Source: Rhynchopus sp. YZ270_cl-10 (taxonomy: Eukaryota > Euglenozoa > Diplonemea > Diplonemida > Diplonemidae). Taken from it: a stretch of DNA of 64,000 bases. Location: NCBI GenBank assembly GCA_964035575.1, contig OZ037859.1:248001-312000 (forward strand), in the 5' to 3' direction. The position numbers and the translations under genes are program-made. Positions 50,450 to 61,304 of the stretch are shown piece after piece; the first letter of the stretch is position 1; each line of letters opens with the position of its first letter. The notes under the pieces were generated by a model, which was given only the letters and a program-made list of their open reading frames with translations, was not told the DNA's origin and ran no database searches.

Positions 50450-53400
50450 CTATACGGGCACTGGAACAGGAATCTCGGAAGCTGGTATGTGGTTGTCGTC
50501 TCTTTCCCCTACCTCGCGTGCACACTCTGCGTCAAGCGTGGCAGTGTCGGACACTGCTGTGTGCATCGCTGTGTCACCCTGCTCTGAGGTGCATATCGAC
50601 GCTGAGATGGCCCAGCTTGCTGCGAGCACTGCACGCGCAAGCTCCTCCTCAGACACACCGTAGTTCTTACCACCCCCTTTGAGCGGTGCAAGAACGGATG
50701 GACCCTTTTCCGGCGAAACCACAAGGTCATCTGCAGCAGGCGACGCTGGCTTGCTCCCAAAGCCTTTGCTAACGTTGATGATCTCCTGAAAGCGCCGTTT
50801 GTAGACAAACCGTGTCAGCACGTTCTGGTTCGCAGCCAGCTCCCTGGTCACCATACGGTACATCTCCCCATGCGGGTCGAGGTGCGGTAGAAGCGCTCTC
50901 AAACGGCGTTGTGTCTCCCCCACGCTGCCACACCCCTTCACATAGGAGTGTGGAGAGCGTACCGGGGTGAGGCGCGACTTCCGCTCGCTGTAAACAGAGT
51001 TCGTGCCATTGAAAAACCCTGGCCCCTGGTTCCAGTACTCAGCCTCCTCCTCCTCGGGGGTGACGCTCTTGACAGCGGCCTTTACAAGAGATTTGAATTT
51101 CTTTGTGTTTTGTTGGTCGGGTGGAGGTTCCGAGGGGGTGGGCTGTTGTTTTGGCTTCTTGAGGGTGCGTTGTGGTGTGTGCTGTGGCTGTCGTTTTGTG
51201 TGTACAACGCGCGAAAGGTGTCGCTGCTGCTTGGTGTAGTAGTTGAAGTCGTCGAACTGTTGGTTGTGCTCGAAGAACTCACGCTGTGCGGCGTCCTTCG
51301 CCTGCTTCGCGCTGATGTCTTCGGACCCGAATTCGTCGTCATTGTCGCAGCTCAGCTGCACCCGCGCAGCAGGTATCGCATTGTCTTCGATGAGAGGCGC
51401 AATTGGTGCCTCCGTTGCCTCAGTGTCGCAATACCCATCTTTCTCTGCGTTCTGTGTCGGCACGCACTCCGCTTCCAGGCCCACATCGCGTGCAACGAGC
51501 ATATGATGTTCGAGCCCAGCGAAGTACTTCTGGAGGTTGCGGGCTTGTTGCGCGCAGATCTCTACTGCAGTGCTGACGGTGGTTGCGATGTCGCTGATCT
51601 CTTCTCCGTCTCCCTCTCCTTCGCCTTCACCCTCACCTTCGGCTTCTGCCCCGCCTTCCACATCCTCAAGCTCATCCTCCGCCTTCTCGCTCAACGGCGC
51701 CGGCACCGGCTCATACATCTCAAACAACGCCTCGTCCAAGACCTTGAGGTACTCGCTCTCCTTCCTGCTCTTCTCTATGAGATCTGTGTTGAGGCGGAGC
51801 TGCTGCTGCTCGATGAGGACACGCTTCGACAGCATCAGTGCCCGTGTACTCGGGTGGCCGATGTGCGGGTCTGCATTCTTGAACGGCGTTTTCTGCAGAC
51901 GCTCTGCAAACAGCCCGACACGTGGTGAGCTCTGCTTCGTATCCGCCTTCGGGCGTGCCTGCGGTTTCTTCAGAACATTAGGAACAGATTGCGGCGGTGT
52001 GGTGTCTTGAAGGAGGGTGGTGTTGGCACGCCGTTCGTTGTGCACTTTGTCTCTGACGCGGGTTGTCTTTTTGGCGCCTTTGTCGACGATGCGTGCAGCA
52101 ATGTCGCCTACACCGCGTAAGGGCATCATGCTCTGGGACTTCTGTTGTGTTGTCTGCGAGAATGTGTCGTCGTCGTTGAAGCGCTGCTCGGCCTTTTCCT
52201 TTCGGAGGCGGCGGGTCAGCTCTGCGAAGTCTCGGTAGCTGACCTTCTTGCTGAGGCAGGGGATCAGGAGGCGCCACTCTTCTTCTGTGCGGTCTTCGCT
52301 GCAGTCACTCTTGTTGTCGTCCTCCTTGCTTTCCTCTGCCTGCTTCGCCCGCATCATCTGCAACAACGACTCCGGCGCAGCCGCACTCTCCCCTCTCTTC
52401 TTCTTGCTGTACTCCTGGAAGAAATGGGTCTGCAGTCCTAGCTTCGCTGTGTTCTTATGCACCGTTCTTCTGATCGACAACGAAGCGGAAATGCCAGAAT
52501 TGCAATGCGCTATGCCCTCCTTCACCCCATACACCCAATAGTCATTGCATTTCTCCCCTCGCTTTGTCGCAGAGTCTAGCAACGCTCCGCAAAGCTCAAA
52601 AGAGCGGACACCCTTTTCAAACTGAAGCAAAAACATTAGGGCATATCCAACATTATAATTGAGTGTCAGCTCCATCGTCTGGAGAAACGGCCATGGGGAG
52701 TCGAAGTGAGAGCACGGCGAGGTAATACAGATGTTCAGCGCACTGACGGGACACGCAGCACCATGGAGCACGGCACAGTCAAGCGTGACACTGTTGATGC
52801 CTTGCTGCGCACCGTTTTGCGCCTCCTTCTCCTCCTTCAGCAGCCCTTTCAAAATACCCACACTCTTCTGCAACGTATCTAACCCCTCCTTATACTTACC
52901 CACATACAACTGCGCCGTGCCGTACCTATAATAGAGATACAACGTTATCAACCGAGAGGTGGGATGTGCTGCAGGGAGTACTGCCGGTGTGGTACCCTCT
53001 GCGTGGAGTGCTTCTGCGCAGACAGAGGATAAAACGCGTTCCCATGATACTACTGTGGCGCGGCAGCTTTGGCAGAGTGAAATGTATTTTTTGCGGCGTA
53101 ACCAATAATTTGCCCAATTGTTGTGGAGGATGACTTCGAATAAGGGGCGTTCGACGGAGGGAAGCGTTTTCATAATGATCTTTTTGGATTGGAGGAAGAG
53201 TTGATAGGCCCAGGCGTTGTGCTGGAGGACGAAGGCGTGGGTAGCGTAGTGGACAGCTGTGAGGCAGAGGTGGTGCTGTGCGGTGACCAGTTGGTAGTCG
53301 TCGTTCGCGAACATCACCTTACGCACCTCACAGCTCTGCTGCATTTTGTCAAGAGAACGCAAAAAGTCCCCTTTCGCGCGCAGCTCCCTCGCCTCCTTCG

Positions 53401-53584
53401 ATAAATCCCGAATAGCAGTTGCCTCACACCGTTTGCGTGGGTACTTTGCACACAGTGTCGCATAGTAAACCTCAAAGTCTTCCTTCGAAGCAAACGTAAG
53501 CGGCAAACTGTCCAGTTCATAATCAGAGGAAAACATCCCTTCTGTCCATAATGGTTTGCAATTAGGTCGTTTTGCGCAATTCAT
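50450..53584 (-). CDS. Large TPR-like protein with acidic linker
   Basis: 1044 residues from the ATG at 53584; upstream the frame is open but is low-complexity Pro/Ser/Phe. The N-terminal 400 residues are helical in TPR-like pairs (LSKEARELRAKGDFLRSLDK, HHLCLTAVHYATHAFVLQHN, RYGTAQLYVGKYKEGLDTLQ, NYNVGYALMFLLQFEKGVRS). The middle is disordered and basic, with an acidic (EG)n run near 690 coded by an imperfect GAGGGC-type repeat. There are more helices near 870-1000 and an acidic C-terminus. The architecture resembles axonemal or basal-body TPR proteins in flagellates, but no family is recognised. No introns. Long, consistent codon use makes the gene itself convincing. Confidence 0.82.
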   Translation of the reverse strand: MNCAKRPNCKPLWTEGMFSSDYELDSLPLTFASKEDFEVYYATLCAKYPRKRCEATAIRDLSKEARELRAKGDFLRSLDKMQQSCEVRKVMFANDDYQLVTAQHHLCLTAVHYATHAFVLQHNAWAYQLFLQSKKIIMKTLPSVERPLFEVILHNNWANYWLRRKKYISLCQSCRATVVSWERVLSSVCAEALHAEGTTPAVLPAAHPTSRLITLYLYYRYGTAQLYVGKYKEGLDTLQKSVGILKGLLKEEKEAQNGAQQGINSVTLDCAVLHGAACPVSALNICITSPCSHFDSPWPFLQTMELTLNYNVGYALMFLLQFEKGVRSFELCGALLDSATKRGEKCNDYWVYGVKEGIAHCNSGISASLSIRRTVHKNTAKLGLQTHFFQEYSKKKRGESAAAPESLLQMMRAKQAEESKEDDNKSDCSEDRTEEEWRLLIPCLSKKVSYRDFAELTRRLRKEKAEQRFNDDDTFSQTTQQKSQSMMPLRGVGDIAARIVDKGAKKTTRVRDKVHNERRANTTLLQDTTPPQSVPNVLKKPQARPKADTKQSSPRVGLFAERLQKTPFKNADPHIGHPSTRALMLSKRVLIEQQQLRLNTDLIEKSRKESEYLKVLDEALFEMYEPVPAPLSEKAEDELEDVEGGAEAEGEGEGEGEGDGEEISDIATTVSTAVEICAQQARNLQKYFAGLEHHMLVARDVGLEAECVPTQNAEKDGYCDTEATEAPIAPLIEDNAIPAARVQLSCDNDDEFGSEDISAKQAKDAAQREFFEHNQQFDDFNYYTKQQRHLSRVVHTKRQPQHTPQRTLKKPKQQPTPSEPPPDQQNTKKFKSLVKAAVKSVTPEEEEAEYWNQGPGFFNGTNSVYSERKSRLTPVRSPHSYVKGCGSVGETQRRLRALLPHLDPHGEMYRMVTRELAANQNVLTRFVYKRRFQEIINVSKGFGSKPASPAADDLVVSPEKGPSVLAPLKGGGKNYGVSEEELARAVLAASWAISASICTSEQGDTAMHTAVSDTATLDAECAREVGERDDNHIPASEIPVPVPV

Positions 53585-54185
53585 TGTAAAAAAAAAGACA
53601 GAAAAATAAGGCAAAAAAAAAGAAGTAAAAAGTGCAGAAGGGGGGGATGAAATAATGGGTGATCTGTAAGGGGTGAGGATGCAGAGGGGGGGAAAGGAGG
53701 GGAAGGGGGAAGGGGGGGATGAAAATTTGGGGGAAACAAGTGCTTTTTTTTTTTGCAGAGTTTTTTTTTGTTGGTCCCCCCAAGGTGTGGGTATGGGGGT
53801 GGGTTTTGACCCCCTTTTTGCACGCAAAAAAGAAAAGTTGGGTCAGACATTCCTAAGCCTGAGAAAAAAGAGGGGGGTAAAAAAAACCCCATCCTGCCTT
53901 TGTACGACCATAATAGATCCGGTTGGAAACCCCTTACCTTCCTTTCACTTCACGTATTTTTTAAAAATTTTTGAGTGAATTCAAAAAAACCCCTTCGTTC
54001 ATGTTCACGGAAAGGCACGAAAAAAAAAATGAGTGAAGTTGATAGCGCTGAAAAGAAAGAAGGGGAAAATTCTTGGATGTGCTGTGATTGACGACTCTCG
54101 TGCAAAGGCTTAGAGGAGATGATAAGGTGGGAAGAGCGGGTATGGGAAGACCGATGTTTCAGGGCAAAGCGAGACATTAAAAAAA

Positions 54186-54302
54186 AAACTAGTGCAGACA
54201 CCTCCGACTGACCCATGTATGATGCCAGCCTCGGATGAAAGCACAAAAAAAAAAAATTGACAAGAGGAACCTAAGCCTCTGCTTGGCTTGCTGCCTGAAA
54301 CG
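54186..54302 (+). repeat. Beta element followed directly by alpha element
   Basis: Beta: CTAGTGCAGACACCTCCGAC, TGACCCATGTATGATGCCAG, CTCGGATGAAAGCACAA, matching 22284-22350. After a 13-A run comes alpha: GACAAGAGGAACCTAAGCCT, CTGCTTGGCTTGC. This is the tightest beta-alpha pairing in the window. Confidence 0.75.
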
Positions 54303-54672
54303 CTTCTTTTGTACTGAAATGATGTGGGCGCCTTTTTTTATATATGCTCTGTTAGTGTCGTGTAGCTGTCATTATGGGGTCAGACAGTTTTCACTATCCA
54401 GAAAAACACTGTTTTTGGAGCCCTGTAAAGTACCCTTTTTCGACCAAAAAAAAAAAGAAAAGAAAAGAAAGAAAAAGAAACCAAACAACACGCTGGGACT
54501 AATGGAACGGTGCTAAGGGTCTCCAGGGGGAAACAAAACAGAGGGTGTTTGAAAGGGAGGGAGGGAGGGGAAAAAGCCAAAACCTCTGGAATTCCATTTT
54601 GTATTTTGGTTTTTTTTTTGCATATTACAAAGACAATTTGTAAGATGAATGCGCCATGCATACGCATCTTCA

Positions 54673-54709
<37 letters not shown>

Positions 54710-54864
54710 ATAGTCACCCAGAGCTCGCGCTAAAGTCCATCCCTCATCCCGGGATTTTTGGGGGTTTTGGTAGGAACGTTTTTTTTTTGCAGTACGGGGA
54801 TTTCATTAAGAAACCAGAAGTTCTAATATTGTTGAGTAAGACCACCACATAGTGGACTTGCATA

Positions 54865-54990
54865 TACATGTGACCCCGCCGTGGAACGCAATTGGCTCGG
54901 AAAGTCAAAAGAAAGAGGAGAAAAAAGAAAAGGAAAAAAAAAAAAAAGTTGGTTACCGTGCGCCTGCGGCGCTGCCTGTTCCCTTCCAGT
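54865..54990 (+). repeat. Repeat shared with 38045-38170 and 3720-3760
   Basis: GTGACCCCGCCGTGGAACGC, GTCAAAAGAAAGAGGAGAAA and GTTACCGTGCGCCTGCGGCG. The 38-kb copy reads the same way; the 3.7-kb copy is inverted and partial. Confidence 0.7.
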
Positions 54991-55029
54991 TTCTACAGGC
55001 AAACACTTGCCCCCTTTACCTTACACTGA

Positions 55030-55500
55030 CGGGTTTTGACCAAAACCAAGAACTTGTCCATTTCGGCAAATTGACCCCACCACAGAACGGACGAATTCCG
55101 GAAATGCAAATGCCGGTGTTTTCGCGCATTTTCATGTTGCAAGACGTCAGGATCAGGGAGAGAAAATCTGGTTGTGGGATTTACATTGGCCCTCTTTACC
55201 CACATGGATTTTGACCAAAACCAAAAAATTGGCCATTTCGGCAAAGTGACCCCACCACAGCGCGGACGGATTCCGGAAATTCCAATCGCGGTATGTTTTG
55301 GGGCTGAAAACCCACTGATTTTCAGGAGAAAAATTGCTTCCAAATCTCGGAATTTTCCGAATTTTCCTGAAAATGACCCTTGTTTACGAGTATGGGTTCA
55401 TATTTTGCGAAAATTTAAGTCACTAAAATTTTGTCCATTTTTCCGTATATACCCCACCACAAGCCGGGATTGGCCCGGAAATGCCACAAAACGGGGTTTC
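55030..55500 (-). repeat. Tandem zeta repeats
   Basis: Three successive copies: 55036-55110 (AGAACTTGTCCATTTCGGCA), 55205-55290 (AAATTGGCCATTTCGGCAAA) and a diverged one at 55415-55500 (TTTTGTCCATTTTTCCG, CCCCACCACAAGCCGGG). Period is about 170-210 bp. Confidence 0.7.
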
Positions 55501-55604
55501 CGGGCCTCCCCAGCTAACCTTTTCAAGGAACGTTTTTCCGTACCCGAAATCCATTTTTTCCCCATTTTTTCCCATAATTAGCGCGACCACTGTAGTCACC
55601 GCGA

Positions 55605-55648
55605 AGTGTGGATGAACCTAAGCCTCTCGTGCTTAGTCAGCTTGATCA
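55605..55648 (+). repeat. Dispersed hairpin element, alpha type
   Basis: GTGTGGATGAACCTAAGCCT, CTCGTGCTTAGTCAGCTTGA. Stem CTAAGC/GCTTAG. Confidence 0.75.
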
Positions 55649-56357
55649 AAAAGTGTTGGGGCGTGAGGAAAGACTAAGATATTTTTTTGTTAAACTGTGT
55701 TTTTACTATTTTTTTGTTGTGTCGACAATCGCCGAGTAATCCCACCAGGTGGGAGAATTCGGGTCTGTACTTTTTTTTACTTTACGTTCCTGCGTTCGGT
55801 ACAATAGAATAATCAAATGGTGAATTTACAAAAAAAAAAAAAAACAAAACAAAAAAAATGTCAATTTTGAGTAGAGAGACTAATAGAAAAACAACGAACA
55901 TAACACATAATATAACAAAAAAATGTGCACTGGTCTATGTAGCCCGATCAACGGTAGTCTTATGTTTTGAATACCAGTTGGAGGGGAACCAAAATCCAGG
56001 AATTAAAATAATAAAATGATTAAAAAACATCGGGAAAACAACCCAAAATAACACGGAATTACTATTGACAATAATAGAGAACACACACAGCTGTTACAGA
56101 CACACTGCCTTATGCAGCTATTGTTTCTCAGCAACAACATTTTTTTTTAGCCATTTTTTATCCCCTTCAAATGGTATAGATTTAAAGTGTACCCACTTTT
56201 GTAAGTGGCCACTATTTGTTGTGTTTTTTTTTCTAAAACGAGAAATTTTGGTAAAAACGGGCAAATTATTATGCTCAATATAAATTAACGGAGAACGCCA
56301 CACATCCACACAGAAAAGTACGTTTTTTTGAAAACAATACCTGAAAAACAAAATAAA

Positions 56358-56388
56358 AGGTTCTAAGTCTTAAATACTTAGATTAAAT
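56358..56388 (+). repeat. Alpha hairpin variant with compensated stem
   Basis: AGGTTCTAAGTCTTAAATAC then TTAGATTAAA. CTAAGT pairs with ACTTAG: the C-G pair of other copies has become T-A on both sides. Confidence 0.55.
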
Positions 56389-56960
56389 GAGGGGGGTTGA
56401 TGGGGGGGATGCATGCTGTGCAGACAGGCACAACCACGATGTGGTCGAGCTGGGCACACAGGGAACACATTTCTGACATACCCCTTTTGCTTTCCGGAAA
56501 TTGCACACCCGGACCAAAAACGAGAAAAGGGTAGAACTCTCGGGTGGCAATGGACGTGGCCTTGCAGGTTTGGTTTCTTCACATGGGGAAGGGGTACAAA
56601 GGGGAGAATTGTTTCAAATACTATTCTACTGAATAGAAGGTATAATAGGGTGCACTAAATGTACCCAAACGGGGAGAAACAACAGGAGAGGGGAAAAAAA
56701 GGAGGCAAAGCCGGGCAAACCTTATGAATTATGAACGTCAGATTGATGACGTAGTGTCAATAATCTAAAAACAGATTTCGTTCTCTTTCCGCGCCCCCTT
56801 TTCACACAAATTTTTTGTAGGAGTGACACAAAAAAAAAAATGTGGTTAAAATTAAAAAAAAGAAGAAAAGGAAGAAGGGATGTACCCCCTTCCCCTGTGA
56901 AGACGCCACCGCGCTATGCCCACCACACCTAGTCCCCGCGTTCACATTCCTTCCGGCGCA

Positions 56961-56995
<35 letters not shown>

Positions 56996-57083
56996 ATAAA
57001 ATTGTCAGAAGCGCATACTATCCACAGTGCGCGCACTGTTTTTGCAAAATCAGCTTTTTTATAAGAGTTCACATTTTTTTTTT

Positions 57084-57130
57084 TGAAAACTTGGTTGTAT
57101 TAGTGTAGCCACCCTAGAGTGTGCTTCACT
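57084..57130 (+). repeat. Dispersed intergenic element, gamma type
   Basis: TTGAAAACTTGGTTGTATTA, GTGTAGCCACCCTAGAGTG, CTTCACTATT. Confidence 0.65.
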
Positions 57131-58185
57131 ATTTTGTTCTCTCTTCAGGGTCCCAAAGCAAAAACGCGCGCCCGTATCACCAAAACGGCGACGACCAATT
57201 GAGCACCGTTACCCATATTCAGTGTAGGGCTGCCTATGCAGTCATTCACTATCCAGAAAAAAATTTTTTCATTTGGAGGGGAGGGTTTCCCCGATGAGCT
57301 CATTTTTTGTTTGTATTGTTGAGCTTTGGGAAGTGATTGGAGTTCTTTTTTTTTTTGACAAAAAAATTATGGACCCAGTTTCCGTTTCGCAACTAAAAAA
57401 CAGAGTCGCATGGTTTTTTGTCTTTTCCATTTTATTTTCTTTTCTTGGGGGGGGAAAGTGGAAAGGGGTGTGCTGTGAGCGGAAAACCCACAACAAACAG
57501 AGCTAAAAAGAGAAAAACGTTTTTCCCGTTTTTTTTTCTCTGTTTTCCCCCAAATATAATTCTCAAATTTTTGGTGAGATGATATCGGCCCTCTCGTGCA
57601 CAGTCACCTTCACCCCTGAAAGAAGGGGGTTAAGAAAAAAAAATTGATAGCTGCCAAACGCTTCGGCGCAGGCACTGTTGACCACAAAGAAATGTAACAC
57701 GCAGATTACAAGAAGAGAAAAAAAAAGAACGCTGAAAGTGGTGATAACGAAAAAAGAAAAAGAAAACAACAACAACAACAAAAAAACACACAGTACAACT
57801 ATCACGGGGTAACAGCCACAGTTTTTCTTCACAGGATCATCGAAAGAGAGCAAATAGAAGGGGCAAGCTGCGCTGGTGTACATGACAAGCCACATATGGG
57901 GAATTTATGGGATATGGGGAGCTTTTTTTTGGCTGGATTGGGGAAAAAAGGGGAGTAAAAACAACCAAAAAAAACCCCCCCCCCCCCCCCCCCCCCATTG
58001 TGTGGCTTTTATCATGTGCACCATTTGCAGTAGGAGATGTCAGAATCCTTTTTCTATTGTATGTTTTTGTTTTGTTGGGGGTTATTTGTATTTTTTTTTT
58101 TTTGTACTAAAAAATGAAAAAAACGAAAGATAACTAGGCCACACCCCTTGAAATGATACCAAAAATAAGGGGGGAGAAAAAAAAA

Positions 58186-58275
58186 AAGAGAAGTTGAAAG
58201 TGCAAACGCCTCACCGTGCATCGTCGGACGCAGGCATTCTGGTTCTTTGCAGGTTATCGAACCCCAAAGAGCACT
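58186..58275 (+). repeat. Dispersed beta element with second hairpin
   Basis: AAGTTGAAAGTGCAAACGCC, TCACCGTGCATCGTCGGACG and CAGGCATT, then CTTTGCAGGTTATCGAACCC with GGTT pairing with AACC around ATCG and CTTTG with CAAAG. The copy at 12228 has the same two-hairpin plan. Confidence 0.7.
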
Positions 58276-58569
58276 TCGTTGGTATGCACACGGTTACCAC
58301 GAGGGAGGTTGTAAGCAAAAAAAAAAGCAAAACAAAATGCTTTGAGAGGGGAACGAAGCTAGACACTCCCCTTCCAGCCACACCTACCCACATACCCATT
58401 TTATTTTTCTCCTTTTTTTATTTCGCTTTATGCCAAAAACAAAAAAGGAAAATGCAAATTCTCAGCCTGCTTAAGTCACCTTAATACGAGAGAGGGTGAA
58501 ACCACCACACACCCTGAACAAAAAAACCACCCCACCCTCCCCCCTTTCCCCCCCCCCCCCCCCCCCCCT

Positions 58570-59760
58570 AGGGGATACGACTCCAGCCATTTTGGCTGGG
58601 ACCAAACGCACGGAAAATTCATTTGGCATTATCTGGCCATCTCCAAGGCAACTGCGGGTGAAAAACACCCTCAGAGTGGGTCACAGGGGGCCTGTGGGTC
58701 GAAAAACGACCCAGAAGCCACCCCAGAATACAAAAAAATGGAAAAAAATAGTGAAAAAACGGCTTTTTTCACGTTTTGGCCACTTTGGGCAAAATAGCGA
58801 TTTTTCGAGAAAAAAATCAAAAACCGGGATATTTTTTGACATCACAAAGCCTCCTTTGGCACAAATATACCCCAAAAGTGGCCTGTGAGTCCATTCCAAC
58901 CTGTTTTGGACATATTTGACACTTTTGGAAGTGTTTTTTTGGTGTTTTTAGGTCAAAAAAATGCCCAAGACGTCCCCAAGACATCCCCAAGACACTTTGC
59001 ACACCCCCTGTTACGGTCATATTTTTTTCGTTTTTTTGCCTGAAACCCCCAAAATACCCCTCCCGGACCCCACATAGTCCCGAATATCCATCACACACCC
59101 ACTCAGAGTGAGTAGAAGCACCCCAAAAAAAATATTTTTTAAAGCCCTTCAACTTCAACATGGATGCTGCCGAAACTGAAGCACAATTTTAGGGCTTTAA
59201 AAAATATTTTTTTTGGGGTGCTTCTACTCACTCTGAGTGGGTGTGTGATGGATATTCGGGACTATGTGGGGTCCGGGAGGGGTATTTTGGGGGTTTCAGG
59301 CAAAAAAACGAAAAAAATATGACCGTAACAGGGGGTGTGCAAAGTGTCTTGGGGATGTCTTGGGGACGTCTTGGGCATTTTTTTGACCTAAAAACACCAA
59401 AAAAACACTTCCAAAAGTGTCAAATATGTCCAAAACAGGTTGGAATGGACTCACAGGCCACTTTTGGGGTATATTTGTGCCAAAGGAGGCTTTGTGATGT
59501 CAAAAAATATCCCGGTTTTTGATTTTTTTCTCGAAAAATCGCTATTTTGCCCAAAGTGGCCAAAACGTGAAAAAAGCCGTTTTTTCACTATTTTTTTCCA
59601 TTTTTTTGTATTCTGGGGTGGCTTCTGGGTCGTTTTTCGACCCACAGGCCCCCTGTGACCCACTCTGAGGGTGTTTTTCACCCGCAGTTGCCTTGGAGAT
59701 GACCAGATAATGCCAAATGAATTTTCCGTGCGCAAAAAATGGCTGGAGTCGTACCCCCTA
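58570..59760. repeat. Long hairpin 1 (arms about 575 bp, 42-nt loop)
   Basis: Left arm 58570-59148 and right arm 59191-59760 are near-perfect inverted copies around a loop at 59149-59190 (TTCAACATGGATGCTGCCG). The outer left end carries GGCTGGGACCAAACGCACGG; the outer right end has CCGTGCGCAAAAAATGGCTGG instead, so the arms differ there. Confidence 0.92.
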
Positions 59761-59861
59761 CCCCCCCCAGGCCTCAGCCTAACTGGGGGGTAGGCAGGCC
59801 AACACGGATTAGGGGTGGTGGGTACCCCCCCCCCCCCCCCCCCCCTCTGTACACGGTTGTA

Positions 59862-60217
59862 CAGGGGCTGGGCCGAAGAAAAATTTTTCCAACCAATTTT
59901 TGCCCACAAAAAATCGAAAAAAAAAACTTTTTTTTTCGATTCTCCTGTGTCTGTGCGTGCTGTGATGGGGTCATTTCGCGCTCAGAAATGAGTATTTTTG
60001 ACCCAAAATACATGTGTCAGTTTTGGACTGAAATTTTCAAAAATCGTGTAAAAACTGACACATGTATTTTGGGTCAAAAATACTCATTTCTGAGCGCGAA
60101 ATGACCCCATCACAGCACGCACAGACACAGGAGAATCGAAAAAAAAAAATTTTTTTTTCGATTTTTTGTGGGCAAAAATTGGTCGGAAAAATTTTTCTTC
60201 GGCCCAGCCCCTGTGTA
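59862..60217. repeat. Short hairpin (arms about 165 bp)
   Basis: Left arm 59862-60025 (CAGGGGCTGGGCCGAAGAAA, TTTCGCGCTCAGAAATGAGT) and right arm 60052-60217 are inverted copies around a 26-nt centre. A diverged single arm lies at 39180-39330. Confidence 0.9.
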
Positions 60218-60218
60218 C

Positions 60219-61296
60219 ACGGCGGGGTCCGCACACCCCGAGGGTCCGTAAAACGGCATGTTAGGACACTCCCTCTTTACGGAGTGTCATTACGTACCCT
60301 AGGGTACGTAATTACGGACCCTAGGGTACGTAATTACGTACCCTAGGGTCCGTAATTACGGAGCCTCCCAGGGAAAGGGACTCTCGAAAAATTTTTTTTG
60401 CCCCCGTTTAGGGCTAATTTCGACGATTTGAGGCCATTAAAAGCAAAATTTGGCACTTTTGAGCATCTGTGGGGGTCTAAAACGCAGTTTAGAGTACCAC
60501 AATTTTTAGTGGGTTTTACCGAAAACAAGTCAATTTTTGGGCCGAAAAAAAAATTTTTTTGACATCACAAAATTGCCCTTGGTGGGCCTATGTGTCCTCA
60601 ATGCTGGGCGAAAAATGCAAATATAGCTATTTTTAACTTTCACACACAATTTTAACGGGTTTTACCTGTGTACCTGTGTATCTGTGTATCTGTGTACCTG
60701 TGTACAGGATATTTGTTGTGAAAGACATGCATTGAGGAGGGTAAGACAGTGGTCGCAGTTTGTACTTGATAGCATTACAACATTTAACTTCTCCACGGGG
60801 GTCTTGGGCCGTTCACTCGGTTATACCTTGACCAGCGGAAGATATTCTTGAGGCCTTTTTGGTCTCTAGAATATCCGGTCTTCCCGAACGGAGGCACACT
60901 TTGTGTGTTACTACGACCTGGCAATTTCCAGCAGTAGGTTAAGTAATCTTTCTTGTAAATTGTTGGATCATTATCTCCTCAGTGCATGGTGGAAGACGTC
61001 TTTGACAACTAACCGAGCTCACGACTTTTTTCGGTATGTAACTTGGGATAGGCCCACATGATCATGGTCTATCATGTGGTACCTGTGTACCACTCGGTTT
61101 GCTCCCAGGGCTTTTCGACCAGCAGTCACACATCCAAACAGTGATTTCCCACCTTAGACCACGTAATTACGTACCCTAGGGTACGTAATTACGGACCCTA
61201 GGGTCCGTAATTACGGACCCGGGTCCGCACTTGAGGGTCCGTAAAGAGGGTCCGTAAAATTTACGGACCCTCGGGTGTGTGGACCCCGCCGTGTAA
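60219..61296. mobile_element. Element with inverted ends and palindromic subterminal repeats
   Basis: Ends ACGGCGGGGTCCGCACACCC and the complement of GGGTGTGTGGACCCCGCCGT. CTGTGTAC occurs directly outside both ends (60211-60218 and 61297-61304), an apparent 8-bp target duplication. Inside each end are palindromes such as TACGTACCCTAGGGTACGTA and GGTCCGTAATTACGGACC (60280-60362 and 61162-61220). The middle (60700-61150) is of normal complexity, lacks long frames and is not recognised. There is a CCTGTGTA repeat at 60667-60708. Confidence 0.65.
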
Positions 61297-61304
61297 CTGT
61301 GTAC

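Larger units (their letters stand above)
53585..58545. other. Gene-free 5-kb region rich in repeats
   Basis: No frame looks like a protein. Contents: beta (54186-54246), alpha (54262-54302), a repeat shared with 38.1 kb (54865-54990), tandem zeta copies (55030-55500), alpha (55605-55648), an alpha variant (56358-56388), a long T run (56966-56995), gamma (57084-57130), beta (57639-57682), a run of about 30 C (57967-57997), beta (58186-58260) and an alpha variant (58450-58486). Confidence 0.65.

Noticed and set aside
54735-55585. Transposon with TCGCGCTAA ends around the tandem zeta copies
   Set aside because: Only about nine matching bases at the ends and no target duplication found.
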